Below, one piece after another: positions 8,468-17,424 of a stretch of DNA of 64,000 nucleotides; positions within the stretch are counted from its first letter, which is position 1, and every line of letters begins with the position of its first letter. The stretch is from Alphaproteobacteria bacterium (GTDB lineage Bacteria > Pseudomonadota > Alphaproteobacteria > Caulobacterales > Aquidulcibacteraceae). The DNA is taken from NCBI GenBank assembly GCA_016124655.1, contig WGNI01000001.1, forward strand, positions 248,001 through 312,000. Reading direction: 5' to 3'. The notes under the pieces were generated by a model. It was given only the letters and a program-made list of their open reading frames with translations. It was not told the origin of the DNA and searched no databases. Both the position numbers and the translations under genes were made by a program.

Positions 8468-9624
8468 GATCCGCCGAACATATCCGCCAACGCCGCGCCG
8501 GCGCGGGCGAAGGGATTGGCCTTGCCGATCTTGCGGCCGGCATAGAGCGGGAAGGTCCGGCGCGGAAAGCCCGGGCCTTCGACGACCAGTTGGGCGATCT
8601 CATCGCCTGCGGCGATCGGCGCGGGCAGCGGGCCCTGGTAGACGACATGCGCGCTGATGCCGACGAGCGCGCTGCGCGGCAGACCCAGGATGATGGGTTC
8701 GTGCGTCACCAGCGGCACGGTGCGCCGTGAGCCGAGGAAAACATCGGCCTCGGCGACCGTTGCGTTTTCCCCAAACAGATTGGCGGTGGTGAAATCGAAG
8801 AAGGCCGCACGCATCAGGCGATCGGCTTCGCTGGCGCGGGCGGCCATGGACGGCATGCCGTTGAACACCACAATGCGGCGCTTGCCGTCGAGCACCGCTG
8901 AGCCCACCAGGCCGTAGCCTGAGACATTGGTGTGACCGGTCTTGACGCCGTCGGCGCCGCCGAAACTGCCCAGGAGCGGATTGCGGTTCTGCTGGGTGCG
9001 GTTGTTGAAGGTGAAGGTGCGCTCGGAATAGAGGCGATAGAATTGCGGGTGCTGCGTGATCAGGATGCGCGTGAGGCGGGCGAGATCGGCGGCGCTGATG
9101 ACGTGATCGGGATCGGGCACGCCGGTGACATTGCGAAAGCGCGCGCTGCGCAGGCCCAATTCCTGGGCGCGCTGGTTCATCGTGACGACGAAGGCTTCCT
9201 CCGAGCCGGCGATGCCTTCCGCCAGCGCCACGCAGGCGTCGTTGCCCGACACGATGATCGCGCCGCGAATGAGATCGCCCACGCGGACCTGGCTGTTGAG
9301 CTCCAGGAACATGTGCGAGCCGTCCGACACCGCGCCATGGCGCCAGGCGCGTTCGGAGATCGTGAAGCGCGTGTCTTCGGTGATGCGGCCGCCGTCGAGC
9401 GCCTCAGCGACGATGAGCATCGTCATGATCTTGCTCATGGAGGCGGGCGGCATCGGCGCTTCGCAGTTCTGACAGAACAGCATCAGGCCGGTATCGGCGT
9501 CCATGATCGCGGCGTGCGAGGCTGGGGTGGAGAAGCCGCCGGTCTGCGCGTGCGCCGCTTGGGGGGCGGCGAAGCAAAGGGCGAACAGCGCAACAAGGGC
9601 GCGCGCGAGAAGGCGCGTCGTCAT
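8464..9624 (-). CDS. dacA: D-alanyl-D-alanine carboxypeptidase (PBP5/6 type)
   Basis: A penicillin-binding protein that trims the terminal D-Ala of peptidoglycan pentapeptides in the periplasm. The start is ATG 9624, preceded by GGGAG. The signal peptide runs to about residue 25 (AAPQAAHAQ). The SxxK motif is SMSK (about residue 61), SxN is SGN (about 125) and KTG occurs in VKTGH (about 226), the full serine-peptidase triad of family S11. The C-terminal region after about 275 is the PBP5_C beta domain. There is no clear amphipathic anchor beyond the final residues. It lies after a SPOR-domain gene and before tmk. Confidence 0.94.
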   Translation of the reverse strand: MTTRLLARALVALFALCFAAPQAAHAQTGGFSTPASHAAIMDADTGLMLFCQNCEAPMPPASMSKIMTMLIVAEALDGGRITEDTRFTISERAWRHGAVSDGSHMFLELNSQVRVGDLIRGAIIVSGNDACVALAEGIAGSEEAFVVTMNQRAQELGLRSARFRNVTGVPDPDHVISAADLARLTRILITQHPQFYRLYSERTFTFNNRTQQNRNPLLGSFGGADGVKTGHTNVSGYGLVGSAVLDGKRRIVVFNGMPSMAARASEADRLMRAAFFDFTTANLFGENATVAEADVFLGSRRTVPLVTHEPIILGLPRSALVGISAHVVYQGPLPAPIAAGDEIAQLVVEGPGFPRRTFPLYAGRKIGKANPFARAGAALADMFGGS

Positions 9625-9692
9625 GAGGGCTCCCGAATCACGGATCGATTGGACGGCGTCTTGGGTAGTCAAAGCCGCCTTGATCTCGCGCG

Positions 9693-10235
9693 TCAACGCG
9701 TCGTGAGTATGGCGTCGGGAAAGCCGAGGCGGGCGGCCTCGGCGCGCGCTTGGGCGGCGTCGCGTTCGCTCGGCCAGGGGCCCAGGCGCACCCGGAAGAG
9801 GGTGCGGCCGGCGGCGTTCGCCCCCTCCTCTACATAGGCCGGCCCCGCGGCGGCCACGGCGGCGCGGACGCGTGCGGCGTTGGCGGGATCGGAGAAGGCG
9901 CCGATCTGAACCACAAAGCCGGCGTCCGCCGTCGGAGCGGGCGGCGCGGGAGGCAGGTCTGCGACTTCGAGTTCAGGGGCGGGGTCATCCGGGCCCTGCT
10001 CCACCGCCTCTTCCGCTTCGGCGGGCCGCTCGGCCAGCAGCGCTTCGGTCTCGGCTGCGCGGGCGCGGCGGCGCAGATCGATGACCTGGGCGGCCGGCGC
10101 CAGCGAGCCTGCGCCGTAGCCGTATCCATCGGCAGGCGCGGCGCTGGCGAAGCGAACGGCCTGGGCATACGCCCCCGGCTCGCACGCCAGGCCGAAAACG
10201 AAGATCGCGCCGACGGCGCTTCGCAAAAAGGACAT
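9693..10235 (-). CDS. exported SPOR-domain protein, RlpA position but no DPBB domain
   Basis: A 180-residue exported protein. A signal peptide (about 1-25, ending AYAQA) is followed by a short Gly/Tyr-rich segment, an Ala/Glu-rich linker and a C-terminal SPOR domain (about 105-180) with FVVQIGAFSDPANAARV and FRVRLGPWPSERDAAQA. SPOR domains bind denuded septal peptidoglycan. In related genomes the gene before dacA is usually rlpA, a lytic transglycosylase with a double-psi beta-barrel ahead of the SPOR domain. No such barrel is visible here, so this looks like a reduced RlpA or an unrelated SPOR protein. It lies 68 nt upstream of dacA. Confidence 0.85.
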   Translation of the reverse strand: MSFLRSAVGAIFVFGLACEPGAYAQAVRFASAAPADGYGYGAGSLAPAAQVIDLRRRARAAETEALLAERPAEAEEAVEQGPDDPAPELEVADLPPAPPAPTADAGFVVQIGAFSDPANAARVRAAVAAAGPAYVEEGANAAGRTLFRVRLGPWPSERDAAQARAEAARLGFPDAILTTR

Positions 10236-10378
10236 GCGCGCTCCTGGAAACGCGACACGCTTAACAACGCCGCGTTGAAACGCGGTTAGGGAACGTGGTG
10301 AGCGCTGCGTTCACCATGGCGCGATGGCGCGGGCGCGTTGCGTGCGCGGACGGCGCTTGTTAAGCCCCGCGGCCTGCG

Positions 10379-10465
10379 GGATGGGTGGCCGAGTGGTTGA
10401 AGGCACCGGTCTTGAAAACCGGCGATCGTGCAAGCGGTCCGTGGGTTCGAATCCCACCCCATCCG
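10379..10465 (+). tRNA. tRNA-Ser (TGA)
   Basis: Folds as a class II tRNA of 87 nt. The acceptor stem is GGATGGG with CCCATCC and discriminator G at 10465. The anticodon stem CCGGT/ACCGG encloses loop CTTGAAA with anticodon TGA at 10413-10415. A long variable arm (GCGATCGTGCAAGCGGTCC region) and the T arm GTGGG-TTCGAAT-CCCAC follow. CCA is not encoded; CGG follows the discriminator. The next gene downstream is the TIR-WD40 protein. Confidence 0.95.
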
Positions 10466-10651
10466 CGGTTCTTGTCGCTCACCGCGATTTCGCTTCGCTC
10501 AACGCCTCCGCGGGTACGGGCGAAGTCTCGGCCGGGGCGCTCTTCGCGCGCTAGCTCCGGGCCAATCCTCAGGCGCGCCGCCGCCCGCGCCCACGCGCGA
10601 CAGGATGCAAGCGGCGCCAAAGGCAAGCATAGTCCAAGCCGGCCGCGGTCT

Positions 10652-10658
10652 GGGGAGG
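10652..10658 (+). promoter_or_regulatory. Shine-Dalgarno that sets the TIR-WD40 start
   Basis: GGGGAGG lies 5 nt before TTG 10664. The only upstream in-frame ATG (10385) lies inside the tRNA-Ser gene, and the translated stretch between it and here is low-complexity, so this site argues for the TTG start. Confidence 0.6.
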
Positions 10659-10663
10659 ATGGG

Positions 10664-13576
10664 TTGCGGGCGCAGGGCGAGAGCAGGTACCGGGCCTTCA
10701 TCAGCTATTCCTGGCAGGACAAGGCCTGGGGCCAAAAGCTTCATTCCTGGCTTGAGACCTATCGGGTTCCGGAGGGGCGCGGCGACGGGCCGGCGCTGCC
10801 TAGACGGTTGGGCAAGTTCTTTCGCGATGACGCAGACATGGCCGCCGCCGCCGATATCGGCGAGATCGTGCGCGCGGCGCTTGAGGACGCCGAAGCGCTG
10901 ATCGTGATTTGCTCGCCGCGTTCAGCCCAATCGAAATGGGTCAACAGCGAGATCCATCATTTCCGCAGCACTGGCCGGGAGCGCCGCATCTATGCGGTGA
11001 TCGTCGATGGCGCGCCGAATTCGGGCGATCCGGCGACGGAATGCTTTCCGCCTGCGCTGCGCGCGGCGGCCGATCCAAACGATCCGGACGCCTTGCCGAT
11101 CGAGCCTGTCGGGCTGGACGTCCGCCGCGACGGGCGCGATCGGATTTGCGCGCGCCTGGCAGCGGGACTGCTCGGCGTCGATTTCGACGATCTGTGGGGG
11201 CGCGATCGCAGGCGTGCGGAAGCGCGCACGCGCGTGCGCATGATGGCGTTGAGCGGACTGACCATCGTGTTCGCCGCGCTGCTTGGGCTTGCGGTGTTGA
11301 ACGGCGTGCGCGCGCATCTTGCGCTGAGCCGCTTCTTCGCGGAACGCGCGTGGCAAAAGCTCAATGACGGCGCGACGCCGGCGGCGGCGCGCTACGCGCT
11401 CGCGGGCATGCGGATCGCGCCGCAGAACGCGCCGCTGTTCGAGGCGGCCTTGGGCGGCGTGATGCAGGCGTTCGGAGAAAGCGGGCCGCCGCTCCTGCAT
11501 GATGGGCCGATCACGGCGGTTGACGTTTCTCCCGATGGAACGCTGGCGGTCACCGCCAGTGAAGATGGGCTCGCGAAACTCTGGCGGCTTGAAGACGGCG
11601 CGCTTGTGCATGTGTTGCGCGGGCATGACGGGCCGGTGCGTTCAGCCACCTTCTCGCACGATGGCGCATCGGTTCTGACCGCCGGCGCGGATGGCGCAGT
11701 GCGTTTGTGGGATGCGCACAGCGGCGCGATGGCGCGCATGGTCGGTCAGGACGGCGCACCGCTCTGGTCGGCGTCGATTTCGGCGGACGACACGCTGATT
11801 CTCGGCGTGCACGATTCCGGCGTCGACATCTGGACCGCTGCGGGCGACGCGCCCGCGCGGCGGCTCGATACAGAAGACAGCGGTCCGGTGTGGGCCGCGC
11901 ATTTCTCGCCGGACGGCGCACGCATCGCGACCGCCAGCGAAGACGGCCGGACGCGGATCTGGACGGCGCGCAACGGCGCGCTTGAGCGCACGCTGGACGG
12001 GGGCGGCGGCGCGGTTCTCGATGTTGCCTTCGCTCCGAACGGGCGATGGCTGGTCACGGCGGGCGTCTCCGCTGACGGGACTGGCGACGCCAGAATTTGG
12101 GACGCCGCGACAGGCCGATTGCTGCAGCGCCTCGACGGCCACGCTTTGGAAGTGTTCAGCGCGGAGTTTTCGCTGGACGGATCGCGCGTCGTCACCGCCA
12201 GCGTCGATCAGACTGCGCGCGTTTGGAATGCGCGCACCGGGGCATTGATCGCAGACCTTTCCGGGCATGCGAATGCGGTGAGCCGGGCGCGGTTCTCGCG
12301 CGACGGATTGCGCGTTGTCACCGCCAGCGAAGACGGCGTCGCGCGCGTCTGGGATGCGCGCAGCGGCGATTTGATCGCGGATCTGCGCGGACATGGCGAA
12401 GCGGTGACAGCCGTGCGCTTCACCCCCGACGGCTTGCGCGTCATCACGGGCAGCCGCGACGGCGCGGCGCGGAGCTGGCCTGTCGATCGCGGCCGGCGAC
12501 GCGTGCGCATCGCAGCGCATGACGGCGCGGCGGCAAGCGTTGAATTCATGCCGGGCGACGCGTCCGTGGTGAGCGCCGGCGAAGACGGCGCCGTGCGCGT
12601 GTGGGACGCCCAATCCGGCGGCTTGCGCGCAATGCTTGAAGATCGCGCCGGCGGCGTGCGCAGCGCCATGATCAGCGCGGACGGCGAAAGCATCGTCACC
12701 GCCGGCGGCGATGGATTTGTGACAATCTGGTCGCTTGCGGCGCAATCGGTGCGCACGCGGTGGCGCGGCCATGAGGGCGCGGTGTCTTCGGCAATGTTTT
12801 CGCCGCGATCCGACCTGATCTTGACCGCGGGTGAAGACCGCGCCGCCGCAATCTGGGACGCGGCGACCAGCGCCTTGCGCGTGCGGCTTGTCGGGCACAG
12901 CGATCGCGTGCGCAGCGCGGCGTTCTCGCCCGATGGACGCCTGGCTGCGACATCGAGCCAGGACGGCAGCGTCCGGCTCTGGGATACAGCGAGCGGCGCT
13001 GAGATCGCGCGCCTCGACGGGCACGATCAAGGCGTCGGCGGCGTGGCGTTTTCTCCCGACGGAAGCCGGCTACTCTCCGCCAGCGACGATGGCTTGGTGC
13101 GCATTTGGAGCGTGACGCAGCGCGTGTCGCTGGCCGTGTTGCGCGGTCACACCGGGCCGGTGTTCAGCGGGGTTTTCTCTCCCGACAGCGCGCGCGTGGC
13201 GAGCGCAAGCGAAGACGGGACCGTGCGCGTCTGGGATGCGCGGGATGGGCGCCTGCTGGCGACGCTCGACCAAGGCGGGCGCGCGGTGTTCGGCGTGGCG
13301 TTTTCATCCGACGCCGGCACGCTCGCGAGCGCCAGCGAGGATGGGGCCATCACGCTGTGGGACGTGCGGCGCTTGACGCAGCGCTGGGATGGGCTTGCGG
13401 CCGACGCATGCGCCAATCTATTGGGCGCGCGTGGGCGTTTCTTCGAGCCGATGGCGATCACCGCGGACGCCTTGCTGTTGGAGAAGTGGCCGCGCGCGGA
13501 TCGCGACGTGTGCGGCGGCGTGGCGCGCGCGCCGAACCTCGCGGCGTTGCGCCGCGCCATGCAGCTTGGGCCTTAA
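10664..13576 (+). CDS. TIR domain - transmembrane - WD40 repeat protein
   Basis: The likely product is 970 residues from TTG 10664. An N-terminal TIR domain (about 8-150) has YRAFISYSWQD as its first strand and loop and SPRSAQSKWVNSEIHHF, in which Glu96 sits where the catalytic Glu of TIR NADases such as SARM1 lies. One hydrophobic segment (about 193-215, MALSGLTIVFAALLGLAV) probably anchors it in the membrane. From about 280 to 900 there are 15 WD40 units of the form FSPDG...TASEDG...RVWDA, enough for two seven-bladed propellers. A Cys-containing C-terminal segment (DACANLLG...DVC) is common to this architecture. The role is inferred as signal-triggered NAD cleavage or regulated scaffolding, possibly phage defence; no partner gene is adjacent. 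Confidence 0.88.
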   Translation: MRAQGESRYRAFISYSWQDKAWGQKLHSWLETYRVPEGRGDGPALPRRLGKFFRDDADMAAAADIGEIVRAALEDAEALIVICSPRSAQSKWVNSEIHHFRSTGRERRIYAVIVDGAPNSGDPATECFPPALRAAADPNDPDALPIEPVGLDVRRDGRDRICARLAAGLLGVDFDDLWGRDRRRAEARTRVRMMALSGLTIVFAALLGLAVLNGVRAHLALSRFFAERAWQKLNDGATPAAARYALAGMRIAPQNAPLFEAALGGVMQAFGESGPPLLHDGPITAVDVSPDGTLAVTASEDGLAKLWRLEDGALVHVLRGHDGPVRSATFSHDGASVLTAGADGAVRLWDAHSGAMARMVGQDGAPLWSASISADDTLILGVHDSGVDIWTAAGDAPARRLDTEDSGPVWAAHFSPDGARIATASEDGRTRIWTARNGALERTLDGGGGAVLDVAFAPNGRWLVTAGVSADGTGDARIWDAATGRLLQRLDGHALEVFSAEFSLDGSRVVTASVDQTARVWNARTGALIADLSGHANAVSRARFSRDGLRVVTASEDGVARVWDARSGDLIADLRGHGEAVTAVRFTPDGLRVITGSRDGAARSWPVDRGRRRVRIAAHDGAAASVEFMPGDASVVSAGEDGAVRVWDAQSGGLRAMLEDRAGGVRSAMISADGESIVTAGGDGFVTIWSLAAQSVRTRWRGHEGAVSSAMFSPRSDLILTAGEDRAAAIWDAATSALRVRLVGHSDRVRSAAFSPDGRLAATSSQDGSVRLWDTASGAEIARLDGHDQGVGGVAFSPDGSRLLSASDDGLVRIWSVTQRVSLAVLRGHTGPVFSGVFSPDSARVASASEDGTVRVWDARDGRLLATLDQGGRAVFGVAFSSDAGTLASASEDGAITLWDVRRLTQRWDGLAADACANLLGARGRFFEPMAITADALLLEKWPRADRDVCGGVARAPNLAALRRAMQLGP

Positions 13577-13581
13577 GCGCC

Positions 13582-14535
13582 TTAGCGGCGGCGCGGCGGC
13601 GGAGGCGGAGGCGGGGGCGCCGCGCGCGGACGCCGTTGCACGCGTGCGCCGCCTGAGCCCAATTCATCCCCATCGGCCTGCGGTTCGCTCCAGCGTCCCG
13701 TCGCGCCCGACACGCCTGAGCCGCCGAGCTCTACCGGGAGATTGTTCATGAACCATGCAACGGCTTCATAACACGCCGTGATGCGCCGCTGTGCGGGATT
13801 GTAGCTGAATTCGGCGCGTCCGCCGCCGCAGCTGCGCGCGGTGAGCGTGACGTCGTCGGGCAGGCTGACAAATTCTGAAATGTCATCGGCGACGTCCTGG
13901 AGAACTTGCGTTTCCTGCAGGTACGACACGACGCCTTCATAGCCCGCGGCGGGCCGCTCGTAGATGACCGCGATGCGCCCGGATGGGGATGCGGGCGGGA
14001 CGAGGGCTTCACCGAACCATTCCTCGAACTCTTCGTGCAAGAGGTTGTGTTCCTCCACGCAGATGTCGGTGTCGATGGCGCCGTCGAAATCGCCCTCGAA
14101 CTCCGCGTACACGTCGGGATTGGCGCCGAACACCAGACAGGTGATGCGCGCGGCGCGGTCAAGATCATCGGGATAGTGCGGATTCTGCGCCAGCGCGCCC
14201 GCGCCCAATTCGCCGCTCTGCTCCCAACCGCGCACGGCGGCGAGAATTTCCAGACTTTGATCGGTCTCATCGGGATCGGGCAGCATCAGCCACGAGGCAA
14301 TGTCGTCGGCGTCCAGTTCAGCGTCCAGGCGCTCGGCGTGCTGATCGGCGCCGATCACCTGATCGAGAATGAGATGGCCGACTTCGTGGTAGGCAAGAAA
14401 CAGAAGATTGCCTTGGACATAATCGTCCTGCTGCTCGTCGTCGGCGTCAAAGGCTTGCGCCGCGGCGGGCGCCATCGCCACGGCCAGCGCCATGGCCGCC
14501 GCTTGGCCGAACGTCATCCAGCCCCTGTGCGCCAT
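13582..14535 (-). CDS. exported DUF4344-type putative metallopeptidase
   Basis: The start is ATG 14535, preceded by GGGGAGGG, giving 317 residues. A signal peptide (about 1-28, ending AAAQA) is followed by a domain with the zinc-type motif HEVGH at 50-54, then ELDADDIASWLML, where acidic residues could supply a third ligand. This arrangement matches DUF4344 (putative metallopeptidase) proteins, from knowledge of the family. Four or more Cys residues in the mature part suggest periplasmic disulfides. The C-terminus is a Pro/Arg tail. It converges on the TIR-WD40 gene with 5 nt between stops. The substrate is unknown. Confidence 0.75.
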   Translation of the reverse strand: MAHRGWMTFGQAAAMALAVAMAPAAAQAFDADDEQQDDYVQGNLLFLAYHEVGHLILDQVIGADQHAERLDAELDADDIASWLMLPDPDETDQSLEILAAVRGWEQSGELGAGALAQNPHYPDDLDRAARITCLVFGANPDVYAEFEGDFDGAIDTDICVEEHNLLHEEFEEWFGEALVPPASPSGRIAVIYERPAAGYEGVVSYLQETQVLQDVADDISEFVSLPDDVTLTARSCGGGRAEFSYNPAQRRITACYEAVAWFMNNLPVELGGSGVSGATGRWSEPQADGDELGSGGARVQRRPRAAPPPPPPPPRRR

Positions 14536-14637
14536 TGGTCCCTCCCCTTTATTCCCTGCGCCGATGCTTAAGTATTCTTGCGCCGGACATTGGCGGTTCG
14601 GCGCGCGCTGGCCCACCAACGCTCTAAACTCAACACT

Positions 14638-14689
14638 TAGAGCGTGATAGCCGCCAAAACCGGTATCCACTTTTGGCTATCACGCTCTA
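14638..14689. repeat. palindromic repeat, AAAACCG-core family, copy 1
   Basis: A near-perfect inverted repeat. The left arm AGAGCGTGATAGCC (14639-14652) pairs with GGCTATCACGCTCT (14675-14688), with loop core AAAACCGGTATCCACTTTT. The same core occurs, reverse-complemented, in the copy at 20456-20503. A second stem, GCTCTAA (14621-14627) with TTAGAGC (14637-14643), overlaps the left arm and could compete with it. Similar palindromes with an AAAACCG...CACTTTT core are common between genes in Rhizobiales-type genomes. It sits between the DUF4344 and PhyH genes. Confidence 0.85.
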
Positions 14690-14778
14690 GCGTGCATGGA
14701 CGATGGGAGCCAGCGCGTTTCATGCGCCGCCTCGCGCGCGTTGGCGTTGGGCCATGGCTCTGCTGCAACGCCGCGTCG

Positions 14779-15603
14779 CTATGCGCCGCGCACCGCGCCG
14801 ACGTCCGCTGACAGCAATTCGGCGCCGGTGCTGGTGTTGGCCGCGGCGTCGAGACCCAAGAGCCGGCGCATCTCCGGATCCAGCCCGCTTTGCACGTCCG
14901 CCGACAAGGCCGCGTTCCAATTGACCTGAGGGCGCAGGAAATCGCGGGAATAATAGCCAAACAGAAGCGCGCGATCTTCGCTCTTGGTGATGTTGCGCCC
15001 CGACGTGTGCCACATGCGCCCTTCCATGGCGATGAACGATCCCGCGCTTGCCTCGAACGGCTGCAGGCGCGTTGCGGGATCGGGGGCGAGTTCAGCGACG
15101 CGCGTTACTCTATGGCTTCCGGGAATGAACAGCGTGGCGCCGTTGTCGAAGCGGACGTCGGTCAAGCACCAGATGATGTTGATCGACCAGGGTTCGCACC
15201 ACGGCTCGGGCACGACCACGCCCTGATCGGAATGCAGGCTCATCGAGCCCGAACCGGGACGCGCGATGTTGGCGGTGAAGTTGGAGATCAAGAATCCATC
15301 GCCCAACACAGCGCGCACGAAGTCGAGCGCGAGCGGCCGGCGGATGAGATCCCGGAACAGCGCGTCGATGTCGAGCAGGTTGAACACGCGCACATTGGCG
15401 GCGTTGGGATCGAGGAACGGCATGTGCGTATCGACGCCGCGCCGGTTGGATTCCTCCGCGGCCGCCCATAGGCGCTCCAGCGCGTGCGCCGCTTCTGGCT
15501 TGGAGAGCACATCTTCGATGACGCACCAGCCTTCATCCTGCAAATGCGCCTTGGCGGCGGCGAGATCGGGGCTCGGCTCACGGAGTGAAACACGCGCGCG
15601 CAT
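14779..15603 (-). CDS. phytanoyl-CoA dioxygenase (PhyH) family protein
   Basis: A 274-residue Fe(II)/2-oxoglutarate-dependent oxygenase of the PhyH family. The double-stranded beta helix is marked by the iron-binding HxD in LHSDQG (about 122-124) and the distal His in GRMWHTSG (about 197). A following Arg, in the segment before LLFGYYSRD, probably binds 2-oxoglutarate. GSHRVTR is a typical PhyH loop. The N-terminus LQDEGWCVIEDVLS is the usual family opening. It is 28 nt downstream of the ThDP-lyase gene on the same strand, so co-transcription is likely. With that neighbour it suggests 2-hydroxylation of an acyl-CoA or related substrate; the substrate itself is not readable from the sequence. 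Confidence 0.88.
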   Translation of the reverse strand: MRARVSLREPSPDLAAAKAHLQDEGWCVIEDVLSKPEAAHALERLWAAAEESNRRGVDTHMPFLDPNAANVRVFNLLDIDALFRDLIRRPLALDFVRAVLGDGFLISNFTANIARPGSGSMSLHSDQGVVVPEPWCEPWSINIIWCLTDVRFDNGATLFIPGSHRVTRVAELAPDPATRLQPFEASAGSFIAMEGRMWHTSGRNITKSEDRALLFGYYSRDFLRPQVNWNAALSADVQSGLDPEMRRLLGLDAAANTSTGAELLSADVGAVRGA

Positions 15604-15631
15604 GCGGGGCTGTCCTTCCTTCGCGGCGCGA

Positions 15632-17368
15632 TCAGCTGCGCCGGATCGGAATATTTTCGTAATACGGAATGGCGATCTCGTCGTCTGAATCGAGCTGGCC
15701 GATCATTTGCGCGGTCACCGGGTGAGCGACGGCGCCGTCGGTCATTACATTCAAGCACGTCGGACGGCCGCTGGACTGCGCGCGCTGCACGGCGGGCGCG
15801 ATGTCCCCCACGCGCGTGATCTGCTCGCCGTCGCAGCCGAAGCCCTGCGCGACGATGTGATAATTGGTCGCCGCGAGTTGCACCGCCGCGAGATTCTGCG
15901 CGCCGAACACCAATTCCTGGCCGTGGCGAGACATGCCCCAGCAGGCGTTGTTGAAAATCACCGTCAGGATCGGCAGGCCGTGACGCGCCATGGCGTCGAA
16001 CTCCGCGATCTGGAAGCCGACGGCGCCGTCGCCCATGATGGCGGCCACCGGTTTTCCAGGACGCGCGCGCGCCAGGCCGATGGCGAAGCCTTGGCCCACG
16101 CCCAGCGTGCCGAGATAGCCATTGCCCATGTAAAGGCCCGGTCCGGCGGAGCGGCCGAAGATGTTGAACCAGGCGGAGGATTCTCCGCCGTCATAGGCGA
16201 TGGCCGTGTCCGGCGCGAGCGCCTCAGCGACCGCGCGCGCGGCGTGAAACGGATGCATCAAGCCGGCTTCGGTGTGCAGCGGGGCATCGGCGAGCGCGTC
16301 CGCCATCTGATTGCGGCATTGCGCAAGCAATCCCATCCACGCGTCGCGCGGCGCCCACTTCTTTGTTCCCAACGCCGCATTCAGCGCGCGGAAGGCTTCG
16401 CCGCTGTCGGCGGCGACGGCGACGTCTGCGCCGCGCAGCCGGCCGATCTCAGCGGCGTTGATATCGATCTGCACGAGTTTCGCGGCGTCTGGGATGACGG
16501 CGCCGGAGCGGCCGCCGAGAAGCAAACCTGCGCGCGCGCCGACCTGGATGATGAGATCGGGCGGTTGTTTCGCGCCGACGATCGCTGCGCCGAGCGTGCC
16601 GACGCCGCCGGCGTTGTAGGGATGATCACGATCCAAGACGCCATTGGCCTTGGCGTTGTTCACGACGGGCGTGTGCGTGCGGCTTGCGAACGCCGCTATT
16701 TCTTTCGCGGCAAGCAGCGAAAGCGCGCCGCCGCCGACGATGATCGCGGGCCGCGACGCTTCGGCGAGCATGCTCAGGATGCGTGTGACGGCGTCATGTG
16801 GCGGCGCCGGCCGCGCGCTCAAGTCCGGCTGCGTGGGCAGGACCAAATCGCCCTCATCCATCAGGCCAAACATGATGTCGATCGGCACGTCGAGATAGAC
16901 AGGTCCAGGACGGCCGCTCAGCGCCGTGCGCATGGCCTTGTCGATGAGATCGGGAATGCGTTCGACATTGGTGATGCGGTGGGACCATTTCGTCACCGGC
17001 GCGGCCATGGCGACCTGATCGAAGCCGCCCTGCAGCGGATTGGTCTCCACTTCGCGCAGGGGCGGCGAACCGGTGATGAAGAGCACGGGCGCGGCGTCGA
17101 GATAGGCGTCGGTCATCGCGGTGAGGCTGTTGGTGAAGCCCGGCCCTGCGGTGATCACGCACACGCCGATGCTCTGGCGCGCGCGCGCATAGGCGGTGGC
17201 GGCAAAGCCCGCGCTCGCTTCGTGGCGCGTGTCGGTCAAGCGGATGTGCTCGCCCGCGCAGGCGACAAGAAAGGAATCCAGATGCCCGCCGTGCAGCGCA
17301 AAAACTTCCCTGACGCCAAGGGCGCGCAAGCTCTTGGCCAAGACCGCGCCGCCGCTCAATTGGGCCAT
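15632..17368 (-). CDS. ThDP-dependent lyase, 2-hydroxyacyl-CoA lyase-like
   Basis: A 578-residue member of the acetolactate synthase/oxalyl-CoA decarboxylase superfamily. The start is ATG 17368, preceded by GGGGAGGAT. Catalytic Glu50 is in DTRHEASAGFAA and the ThDP/Mg motif begins GDGAVGFQIAEFD (about 444) and ends with NN. The segments ALHGGHLDSF, DTRHEA and QVAMAAPVTKW resemble bacterial 2-hydroxyacyl-CoA lyases as I remember them (such as the Rhodospirillales enzyme) more than acetolactate synthases. Such lyases cut 2-hydroxyacyl-CoA to an aldehyde plus formyl-CoA. It is divergent from a TetR gene across a palindromic operator. An acyloin synthase or oxalyl-CoA decarboxylase remains possible. 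Confidence 0.8.
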   Translation of the reverse strand: MAQLSGGAVLAKSLRALGVREVFALHGGHLDSFLVACAGEHIRLTDTRHEASAGFAATAYARARQSIGVCVITAGPGFTNSLTAMTDAYLDAAPVLFITGSPPLREVETNPLQGGFDQVAMAAPVTKWSHRITNVERIPDLIDKAMRTALSGRPGPVYLDVPIDIMFGLMDEGDLVLPTQPDLSARPAPPHDAVTRILSMLAEASRPAIIVGGGALSLLAAKEIAAFASRTHTPVVNNAKANGVLDRDHPYNAGGVGTLGAAIVGAKQPPDLIIQVGARAGLLLGGRSGAVIPDAAKLVQIDINAAEIGRLRGADVAVAADSGEAFRALNAALGTKKWAPRDAWMGLLAQCRNQMADALADAPLHTEAGLMHPFHAARAVAEALAPDTAIAYDGGESSAWFNIFGRSAGPGLYMGNGYLGTLGVGQGFAIGLARARPGKPVAAIMGDGAVGFQIAEFDAMARHGLPILTVIFNNACWGMSRHGQELVFGAQNLAAVQLAATNYHIVAQGFGCDGEQITRVGDIAPAVQRAQSSGRPTCLNVMTDGAVAHPVTAQMIGQLDSDDEIAIPYYENIPIRRS

Positions 17369-17424
17369 GGCGATCCTCCCCTTGTTGTCGCACCGTCCTT
17401 GCGTCCGGGGCTTTGGCGCGCTAA

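Noticed and set aside
11642-13030. Long minus-strand frame and apparent DNA repeats across the WD40 region
   Set aside because: The roughly 126-bp periodicity is explained by WD40 repeat units in the plus-strand protein; the antisense frame is a shadow of it. Not a CRISPR or satellite array.
10379-14689. Genomic island or prophage integrated at tRNA-Ser
   Set aside because: No integrase, no second copy of the tRNA 3' end, and no phage genes were seen; only the TIR-WD40 gene suggests accessory content.
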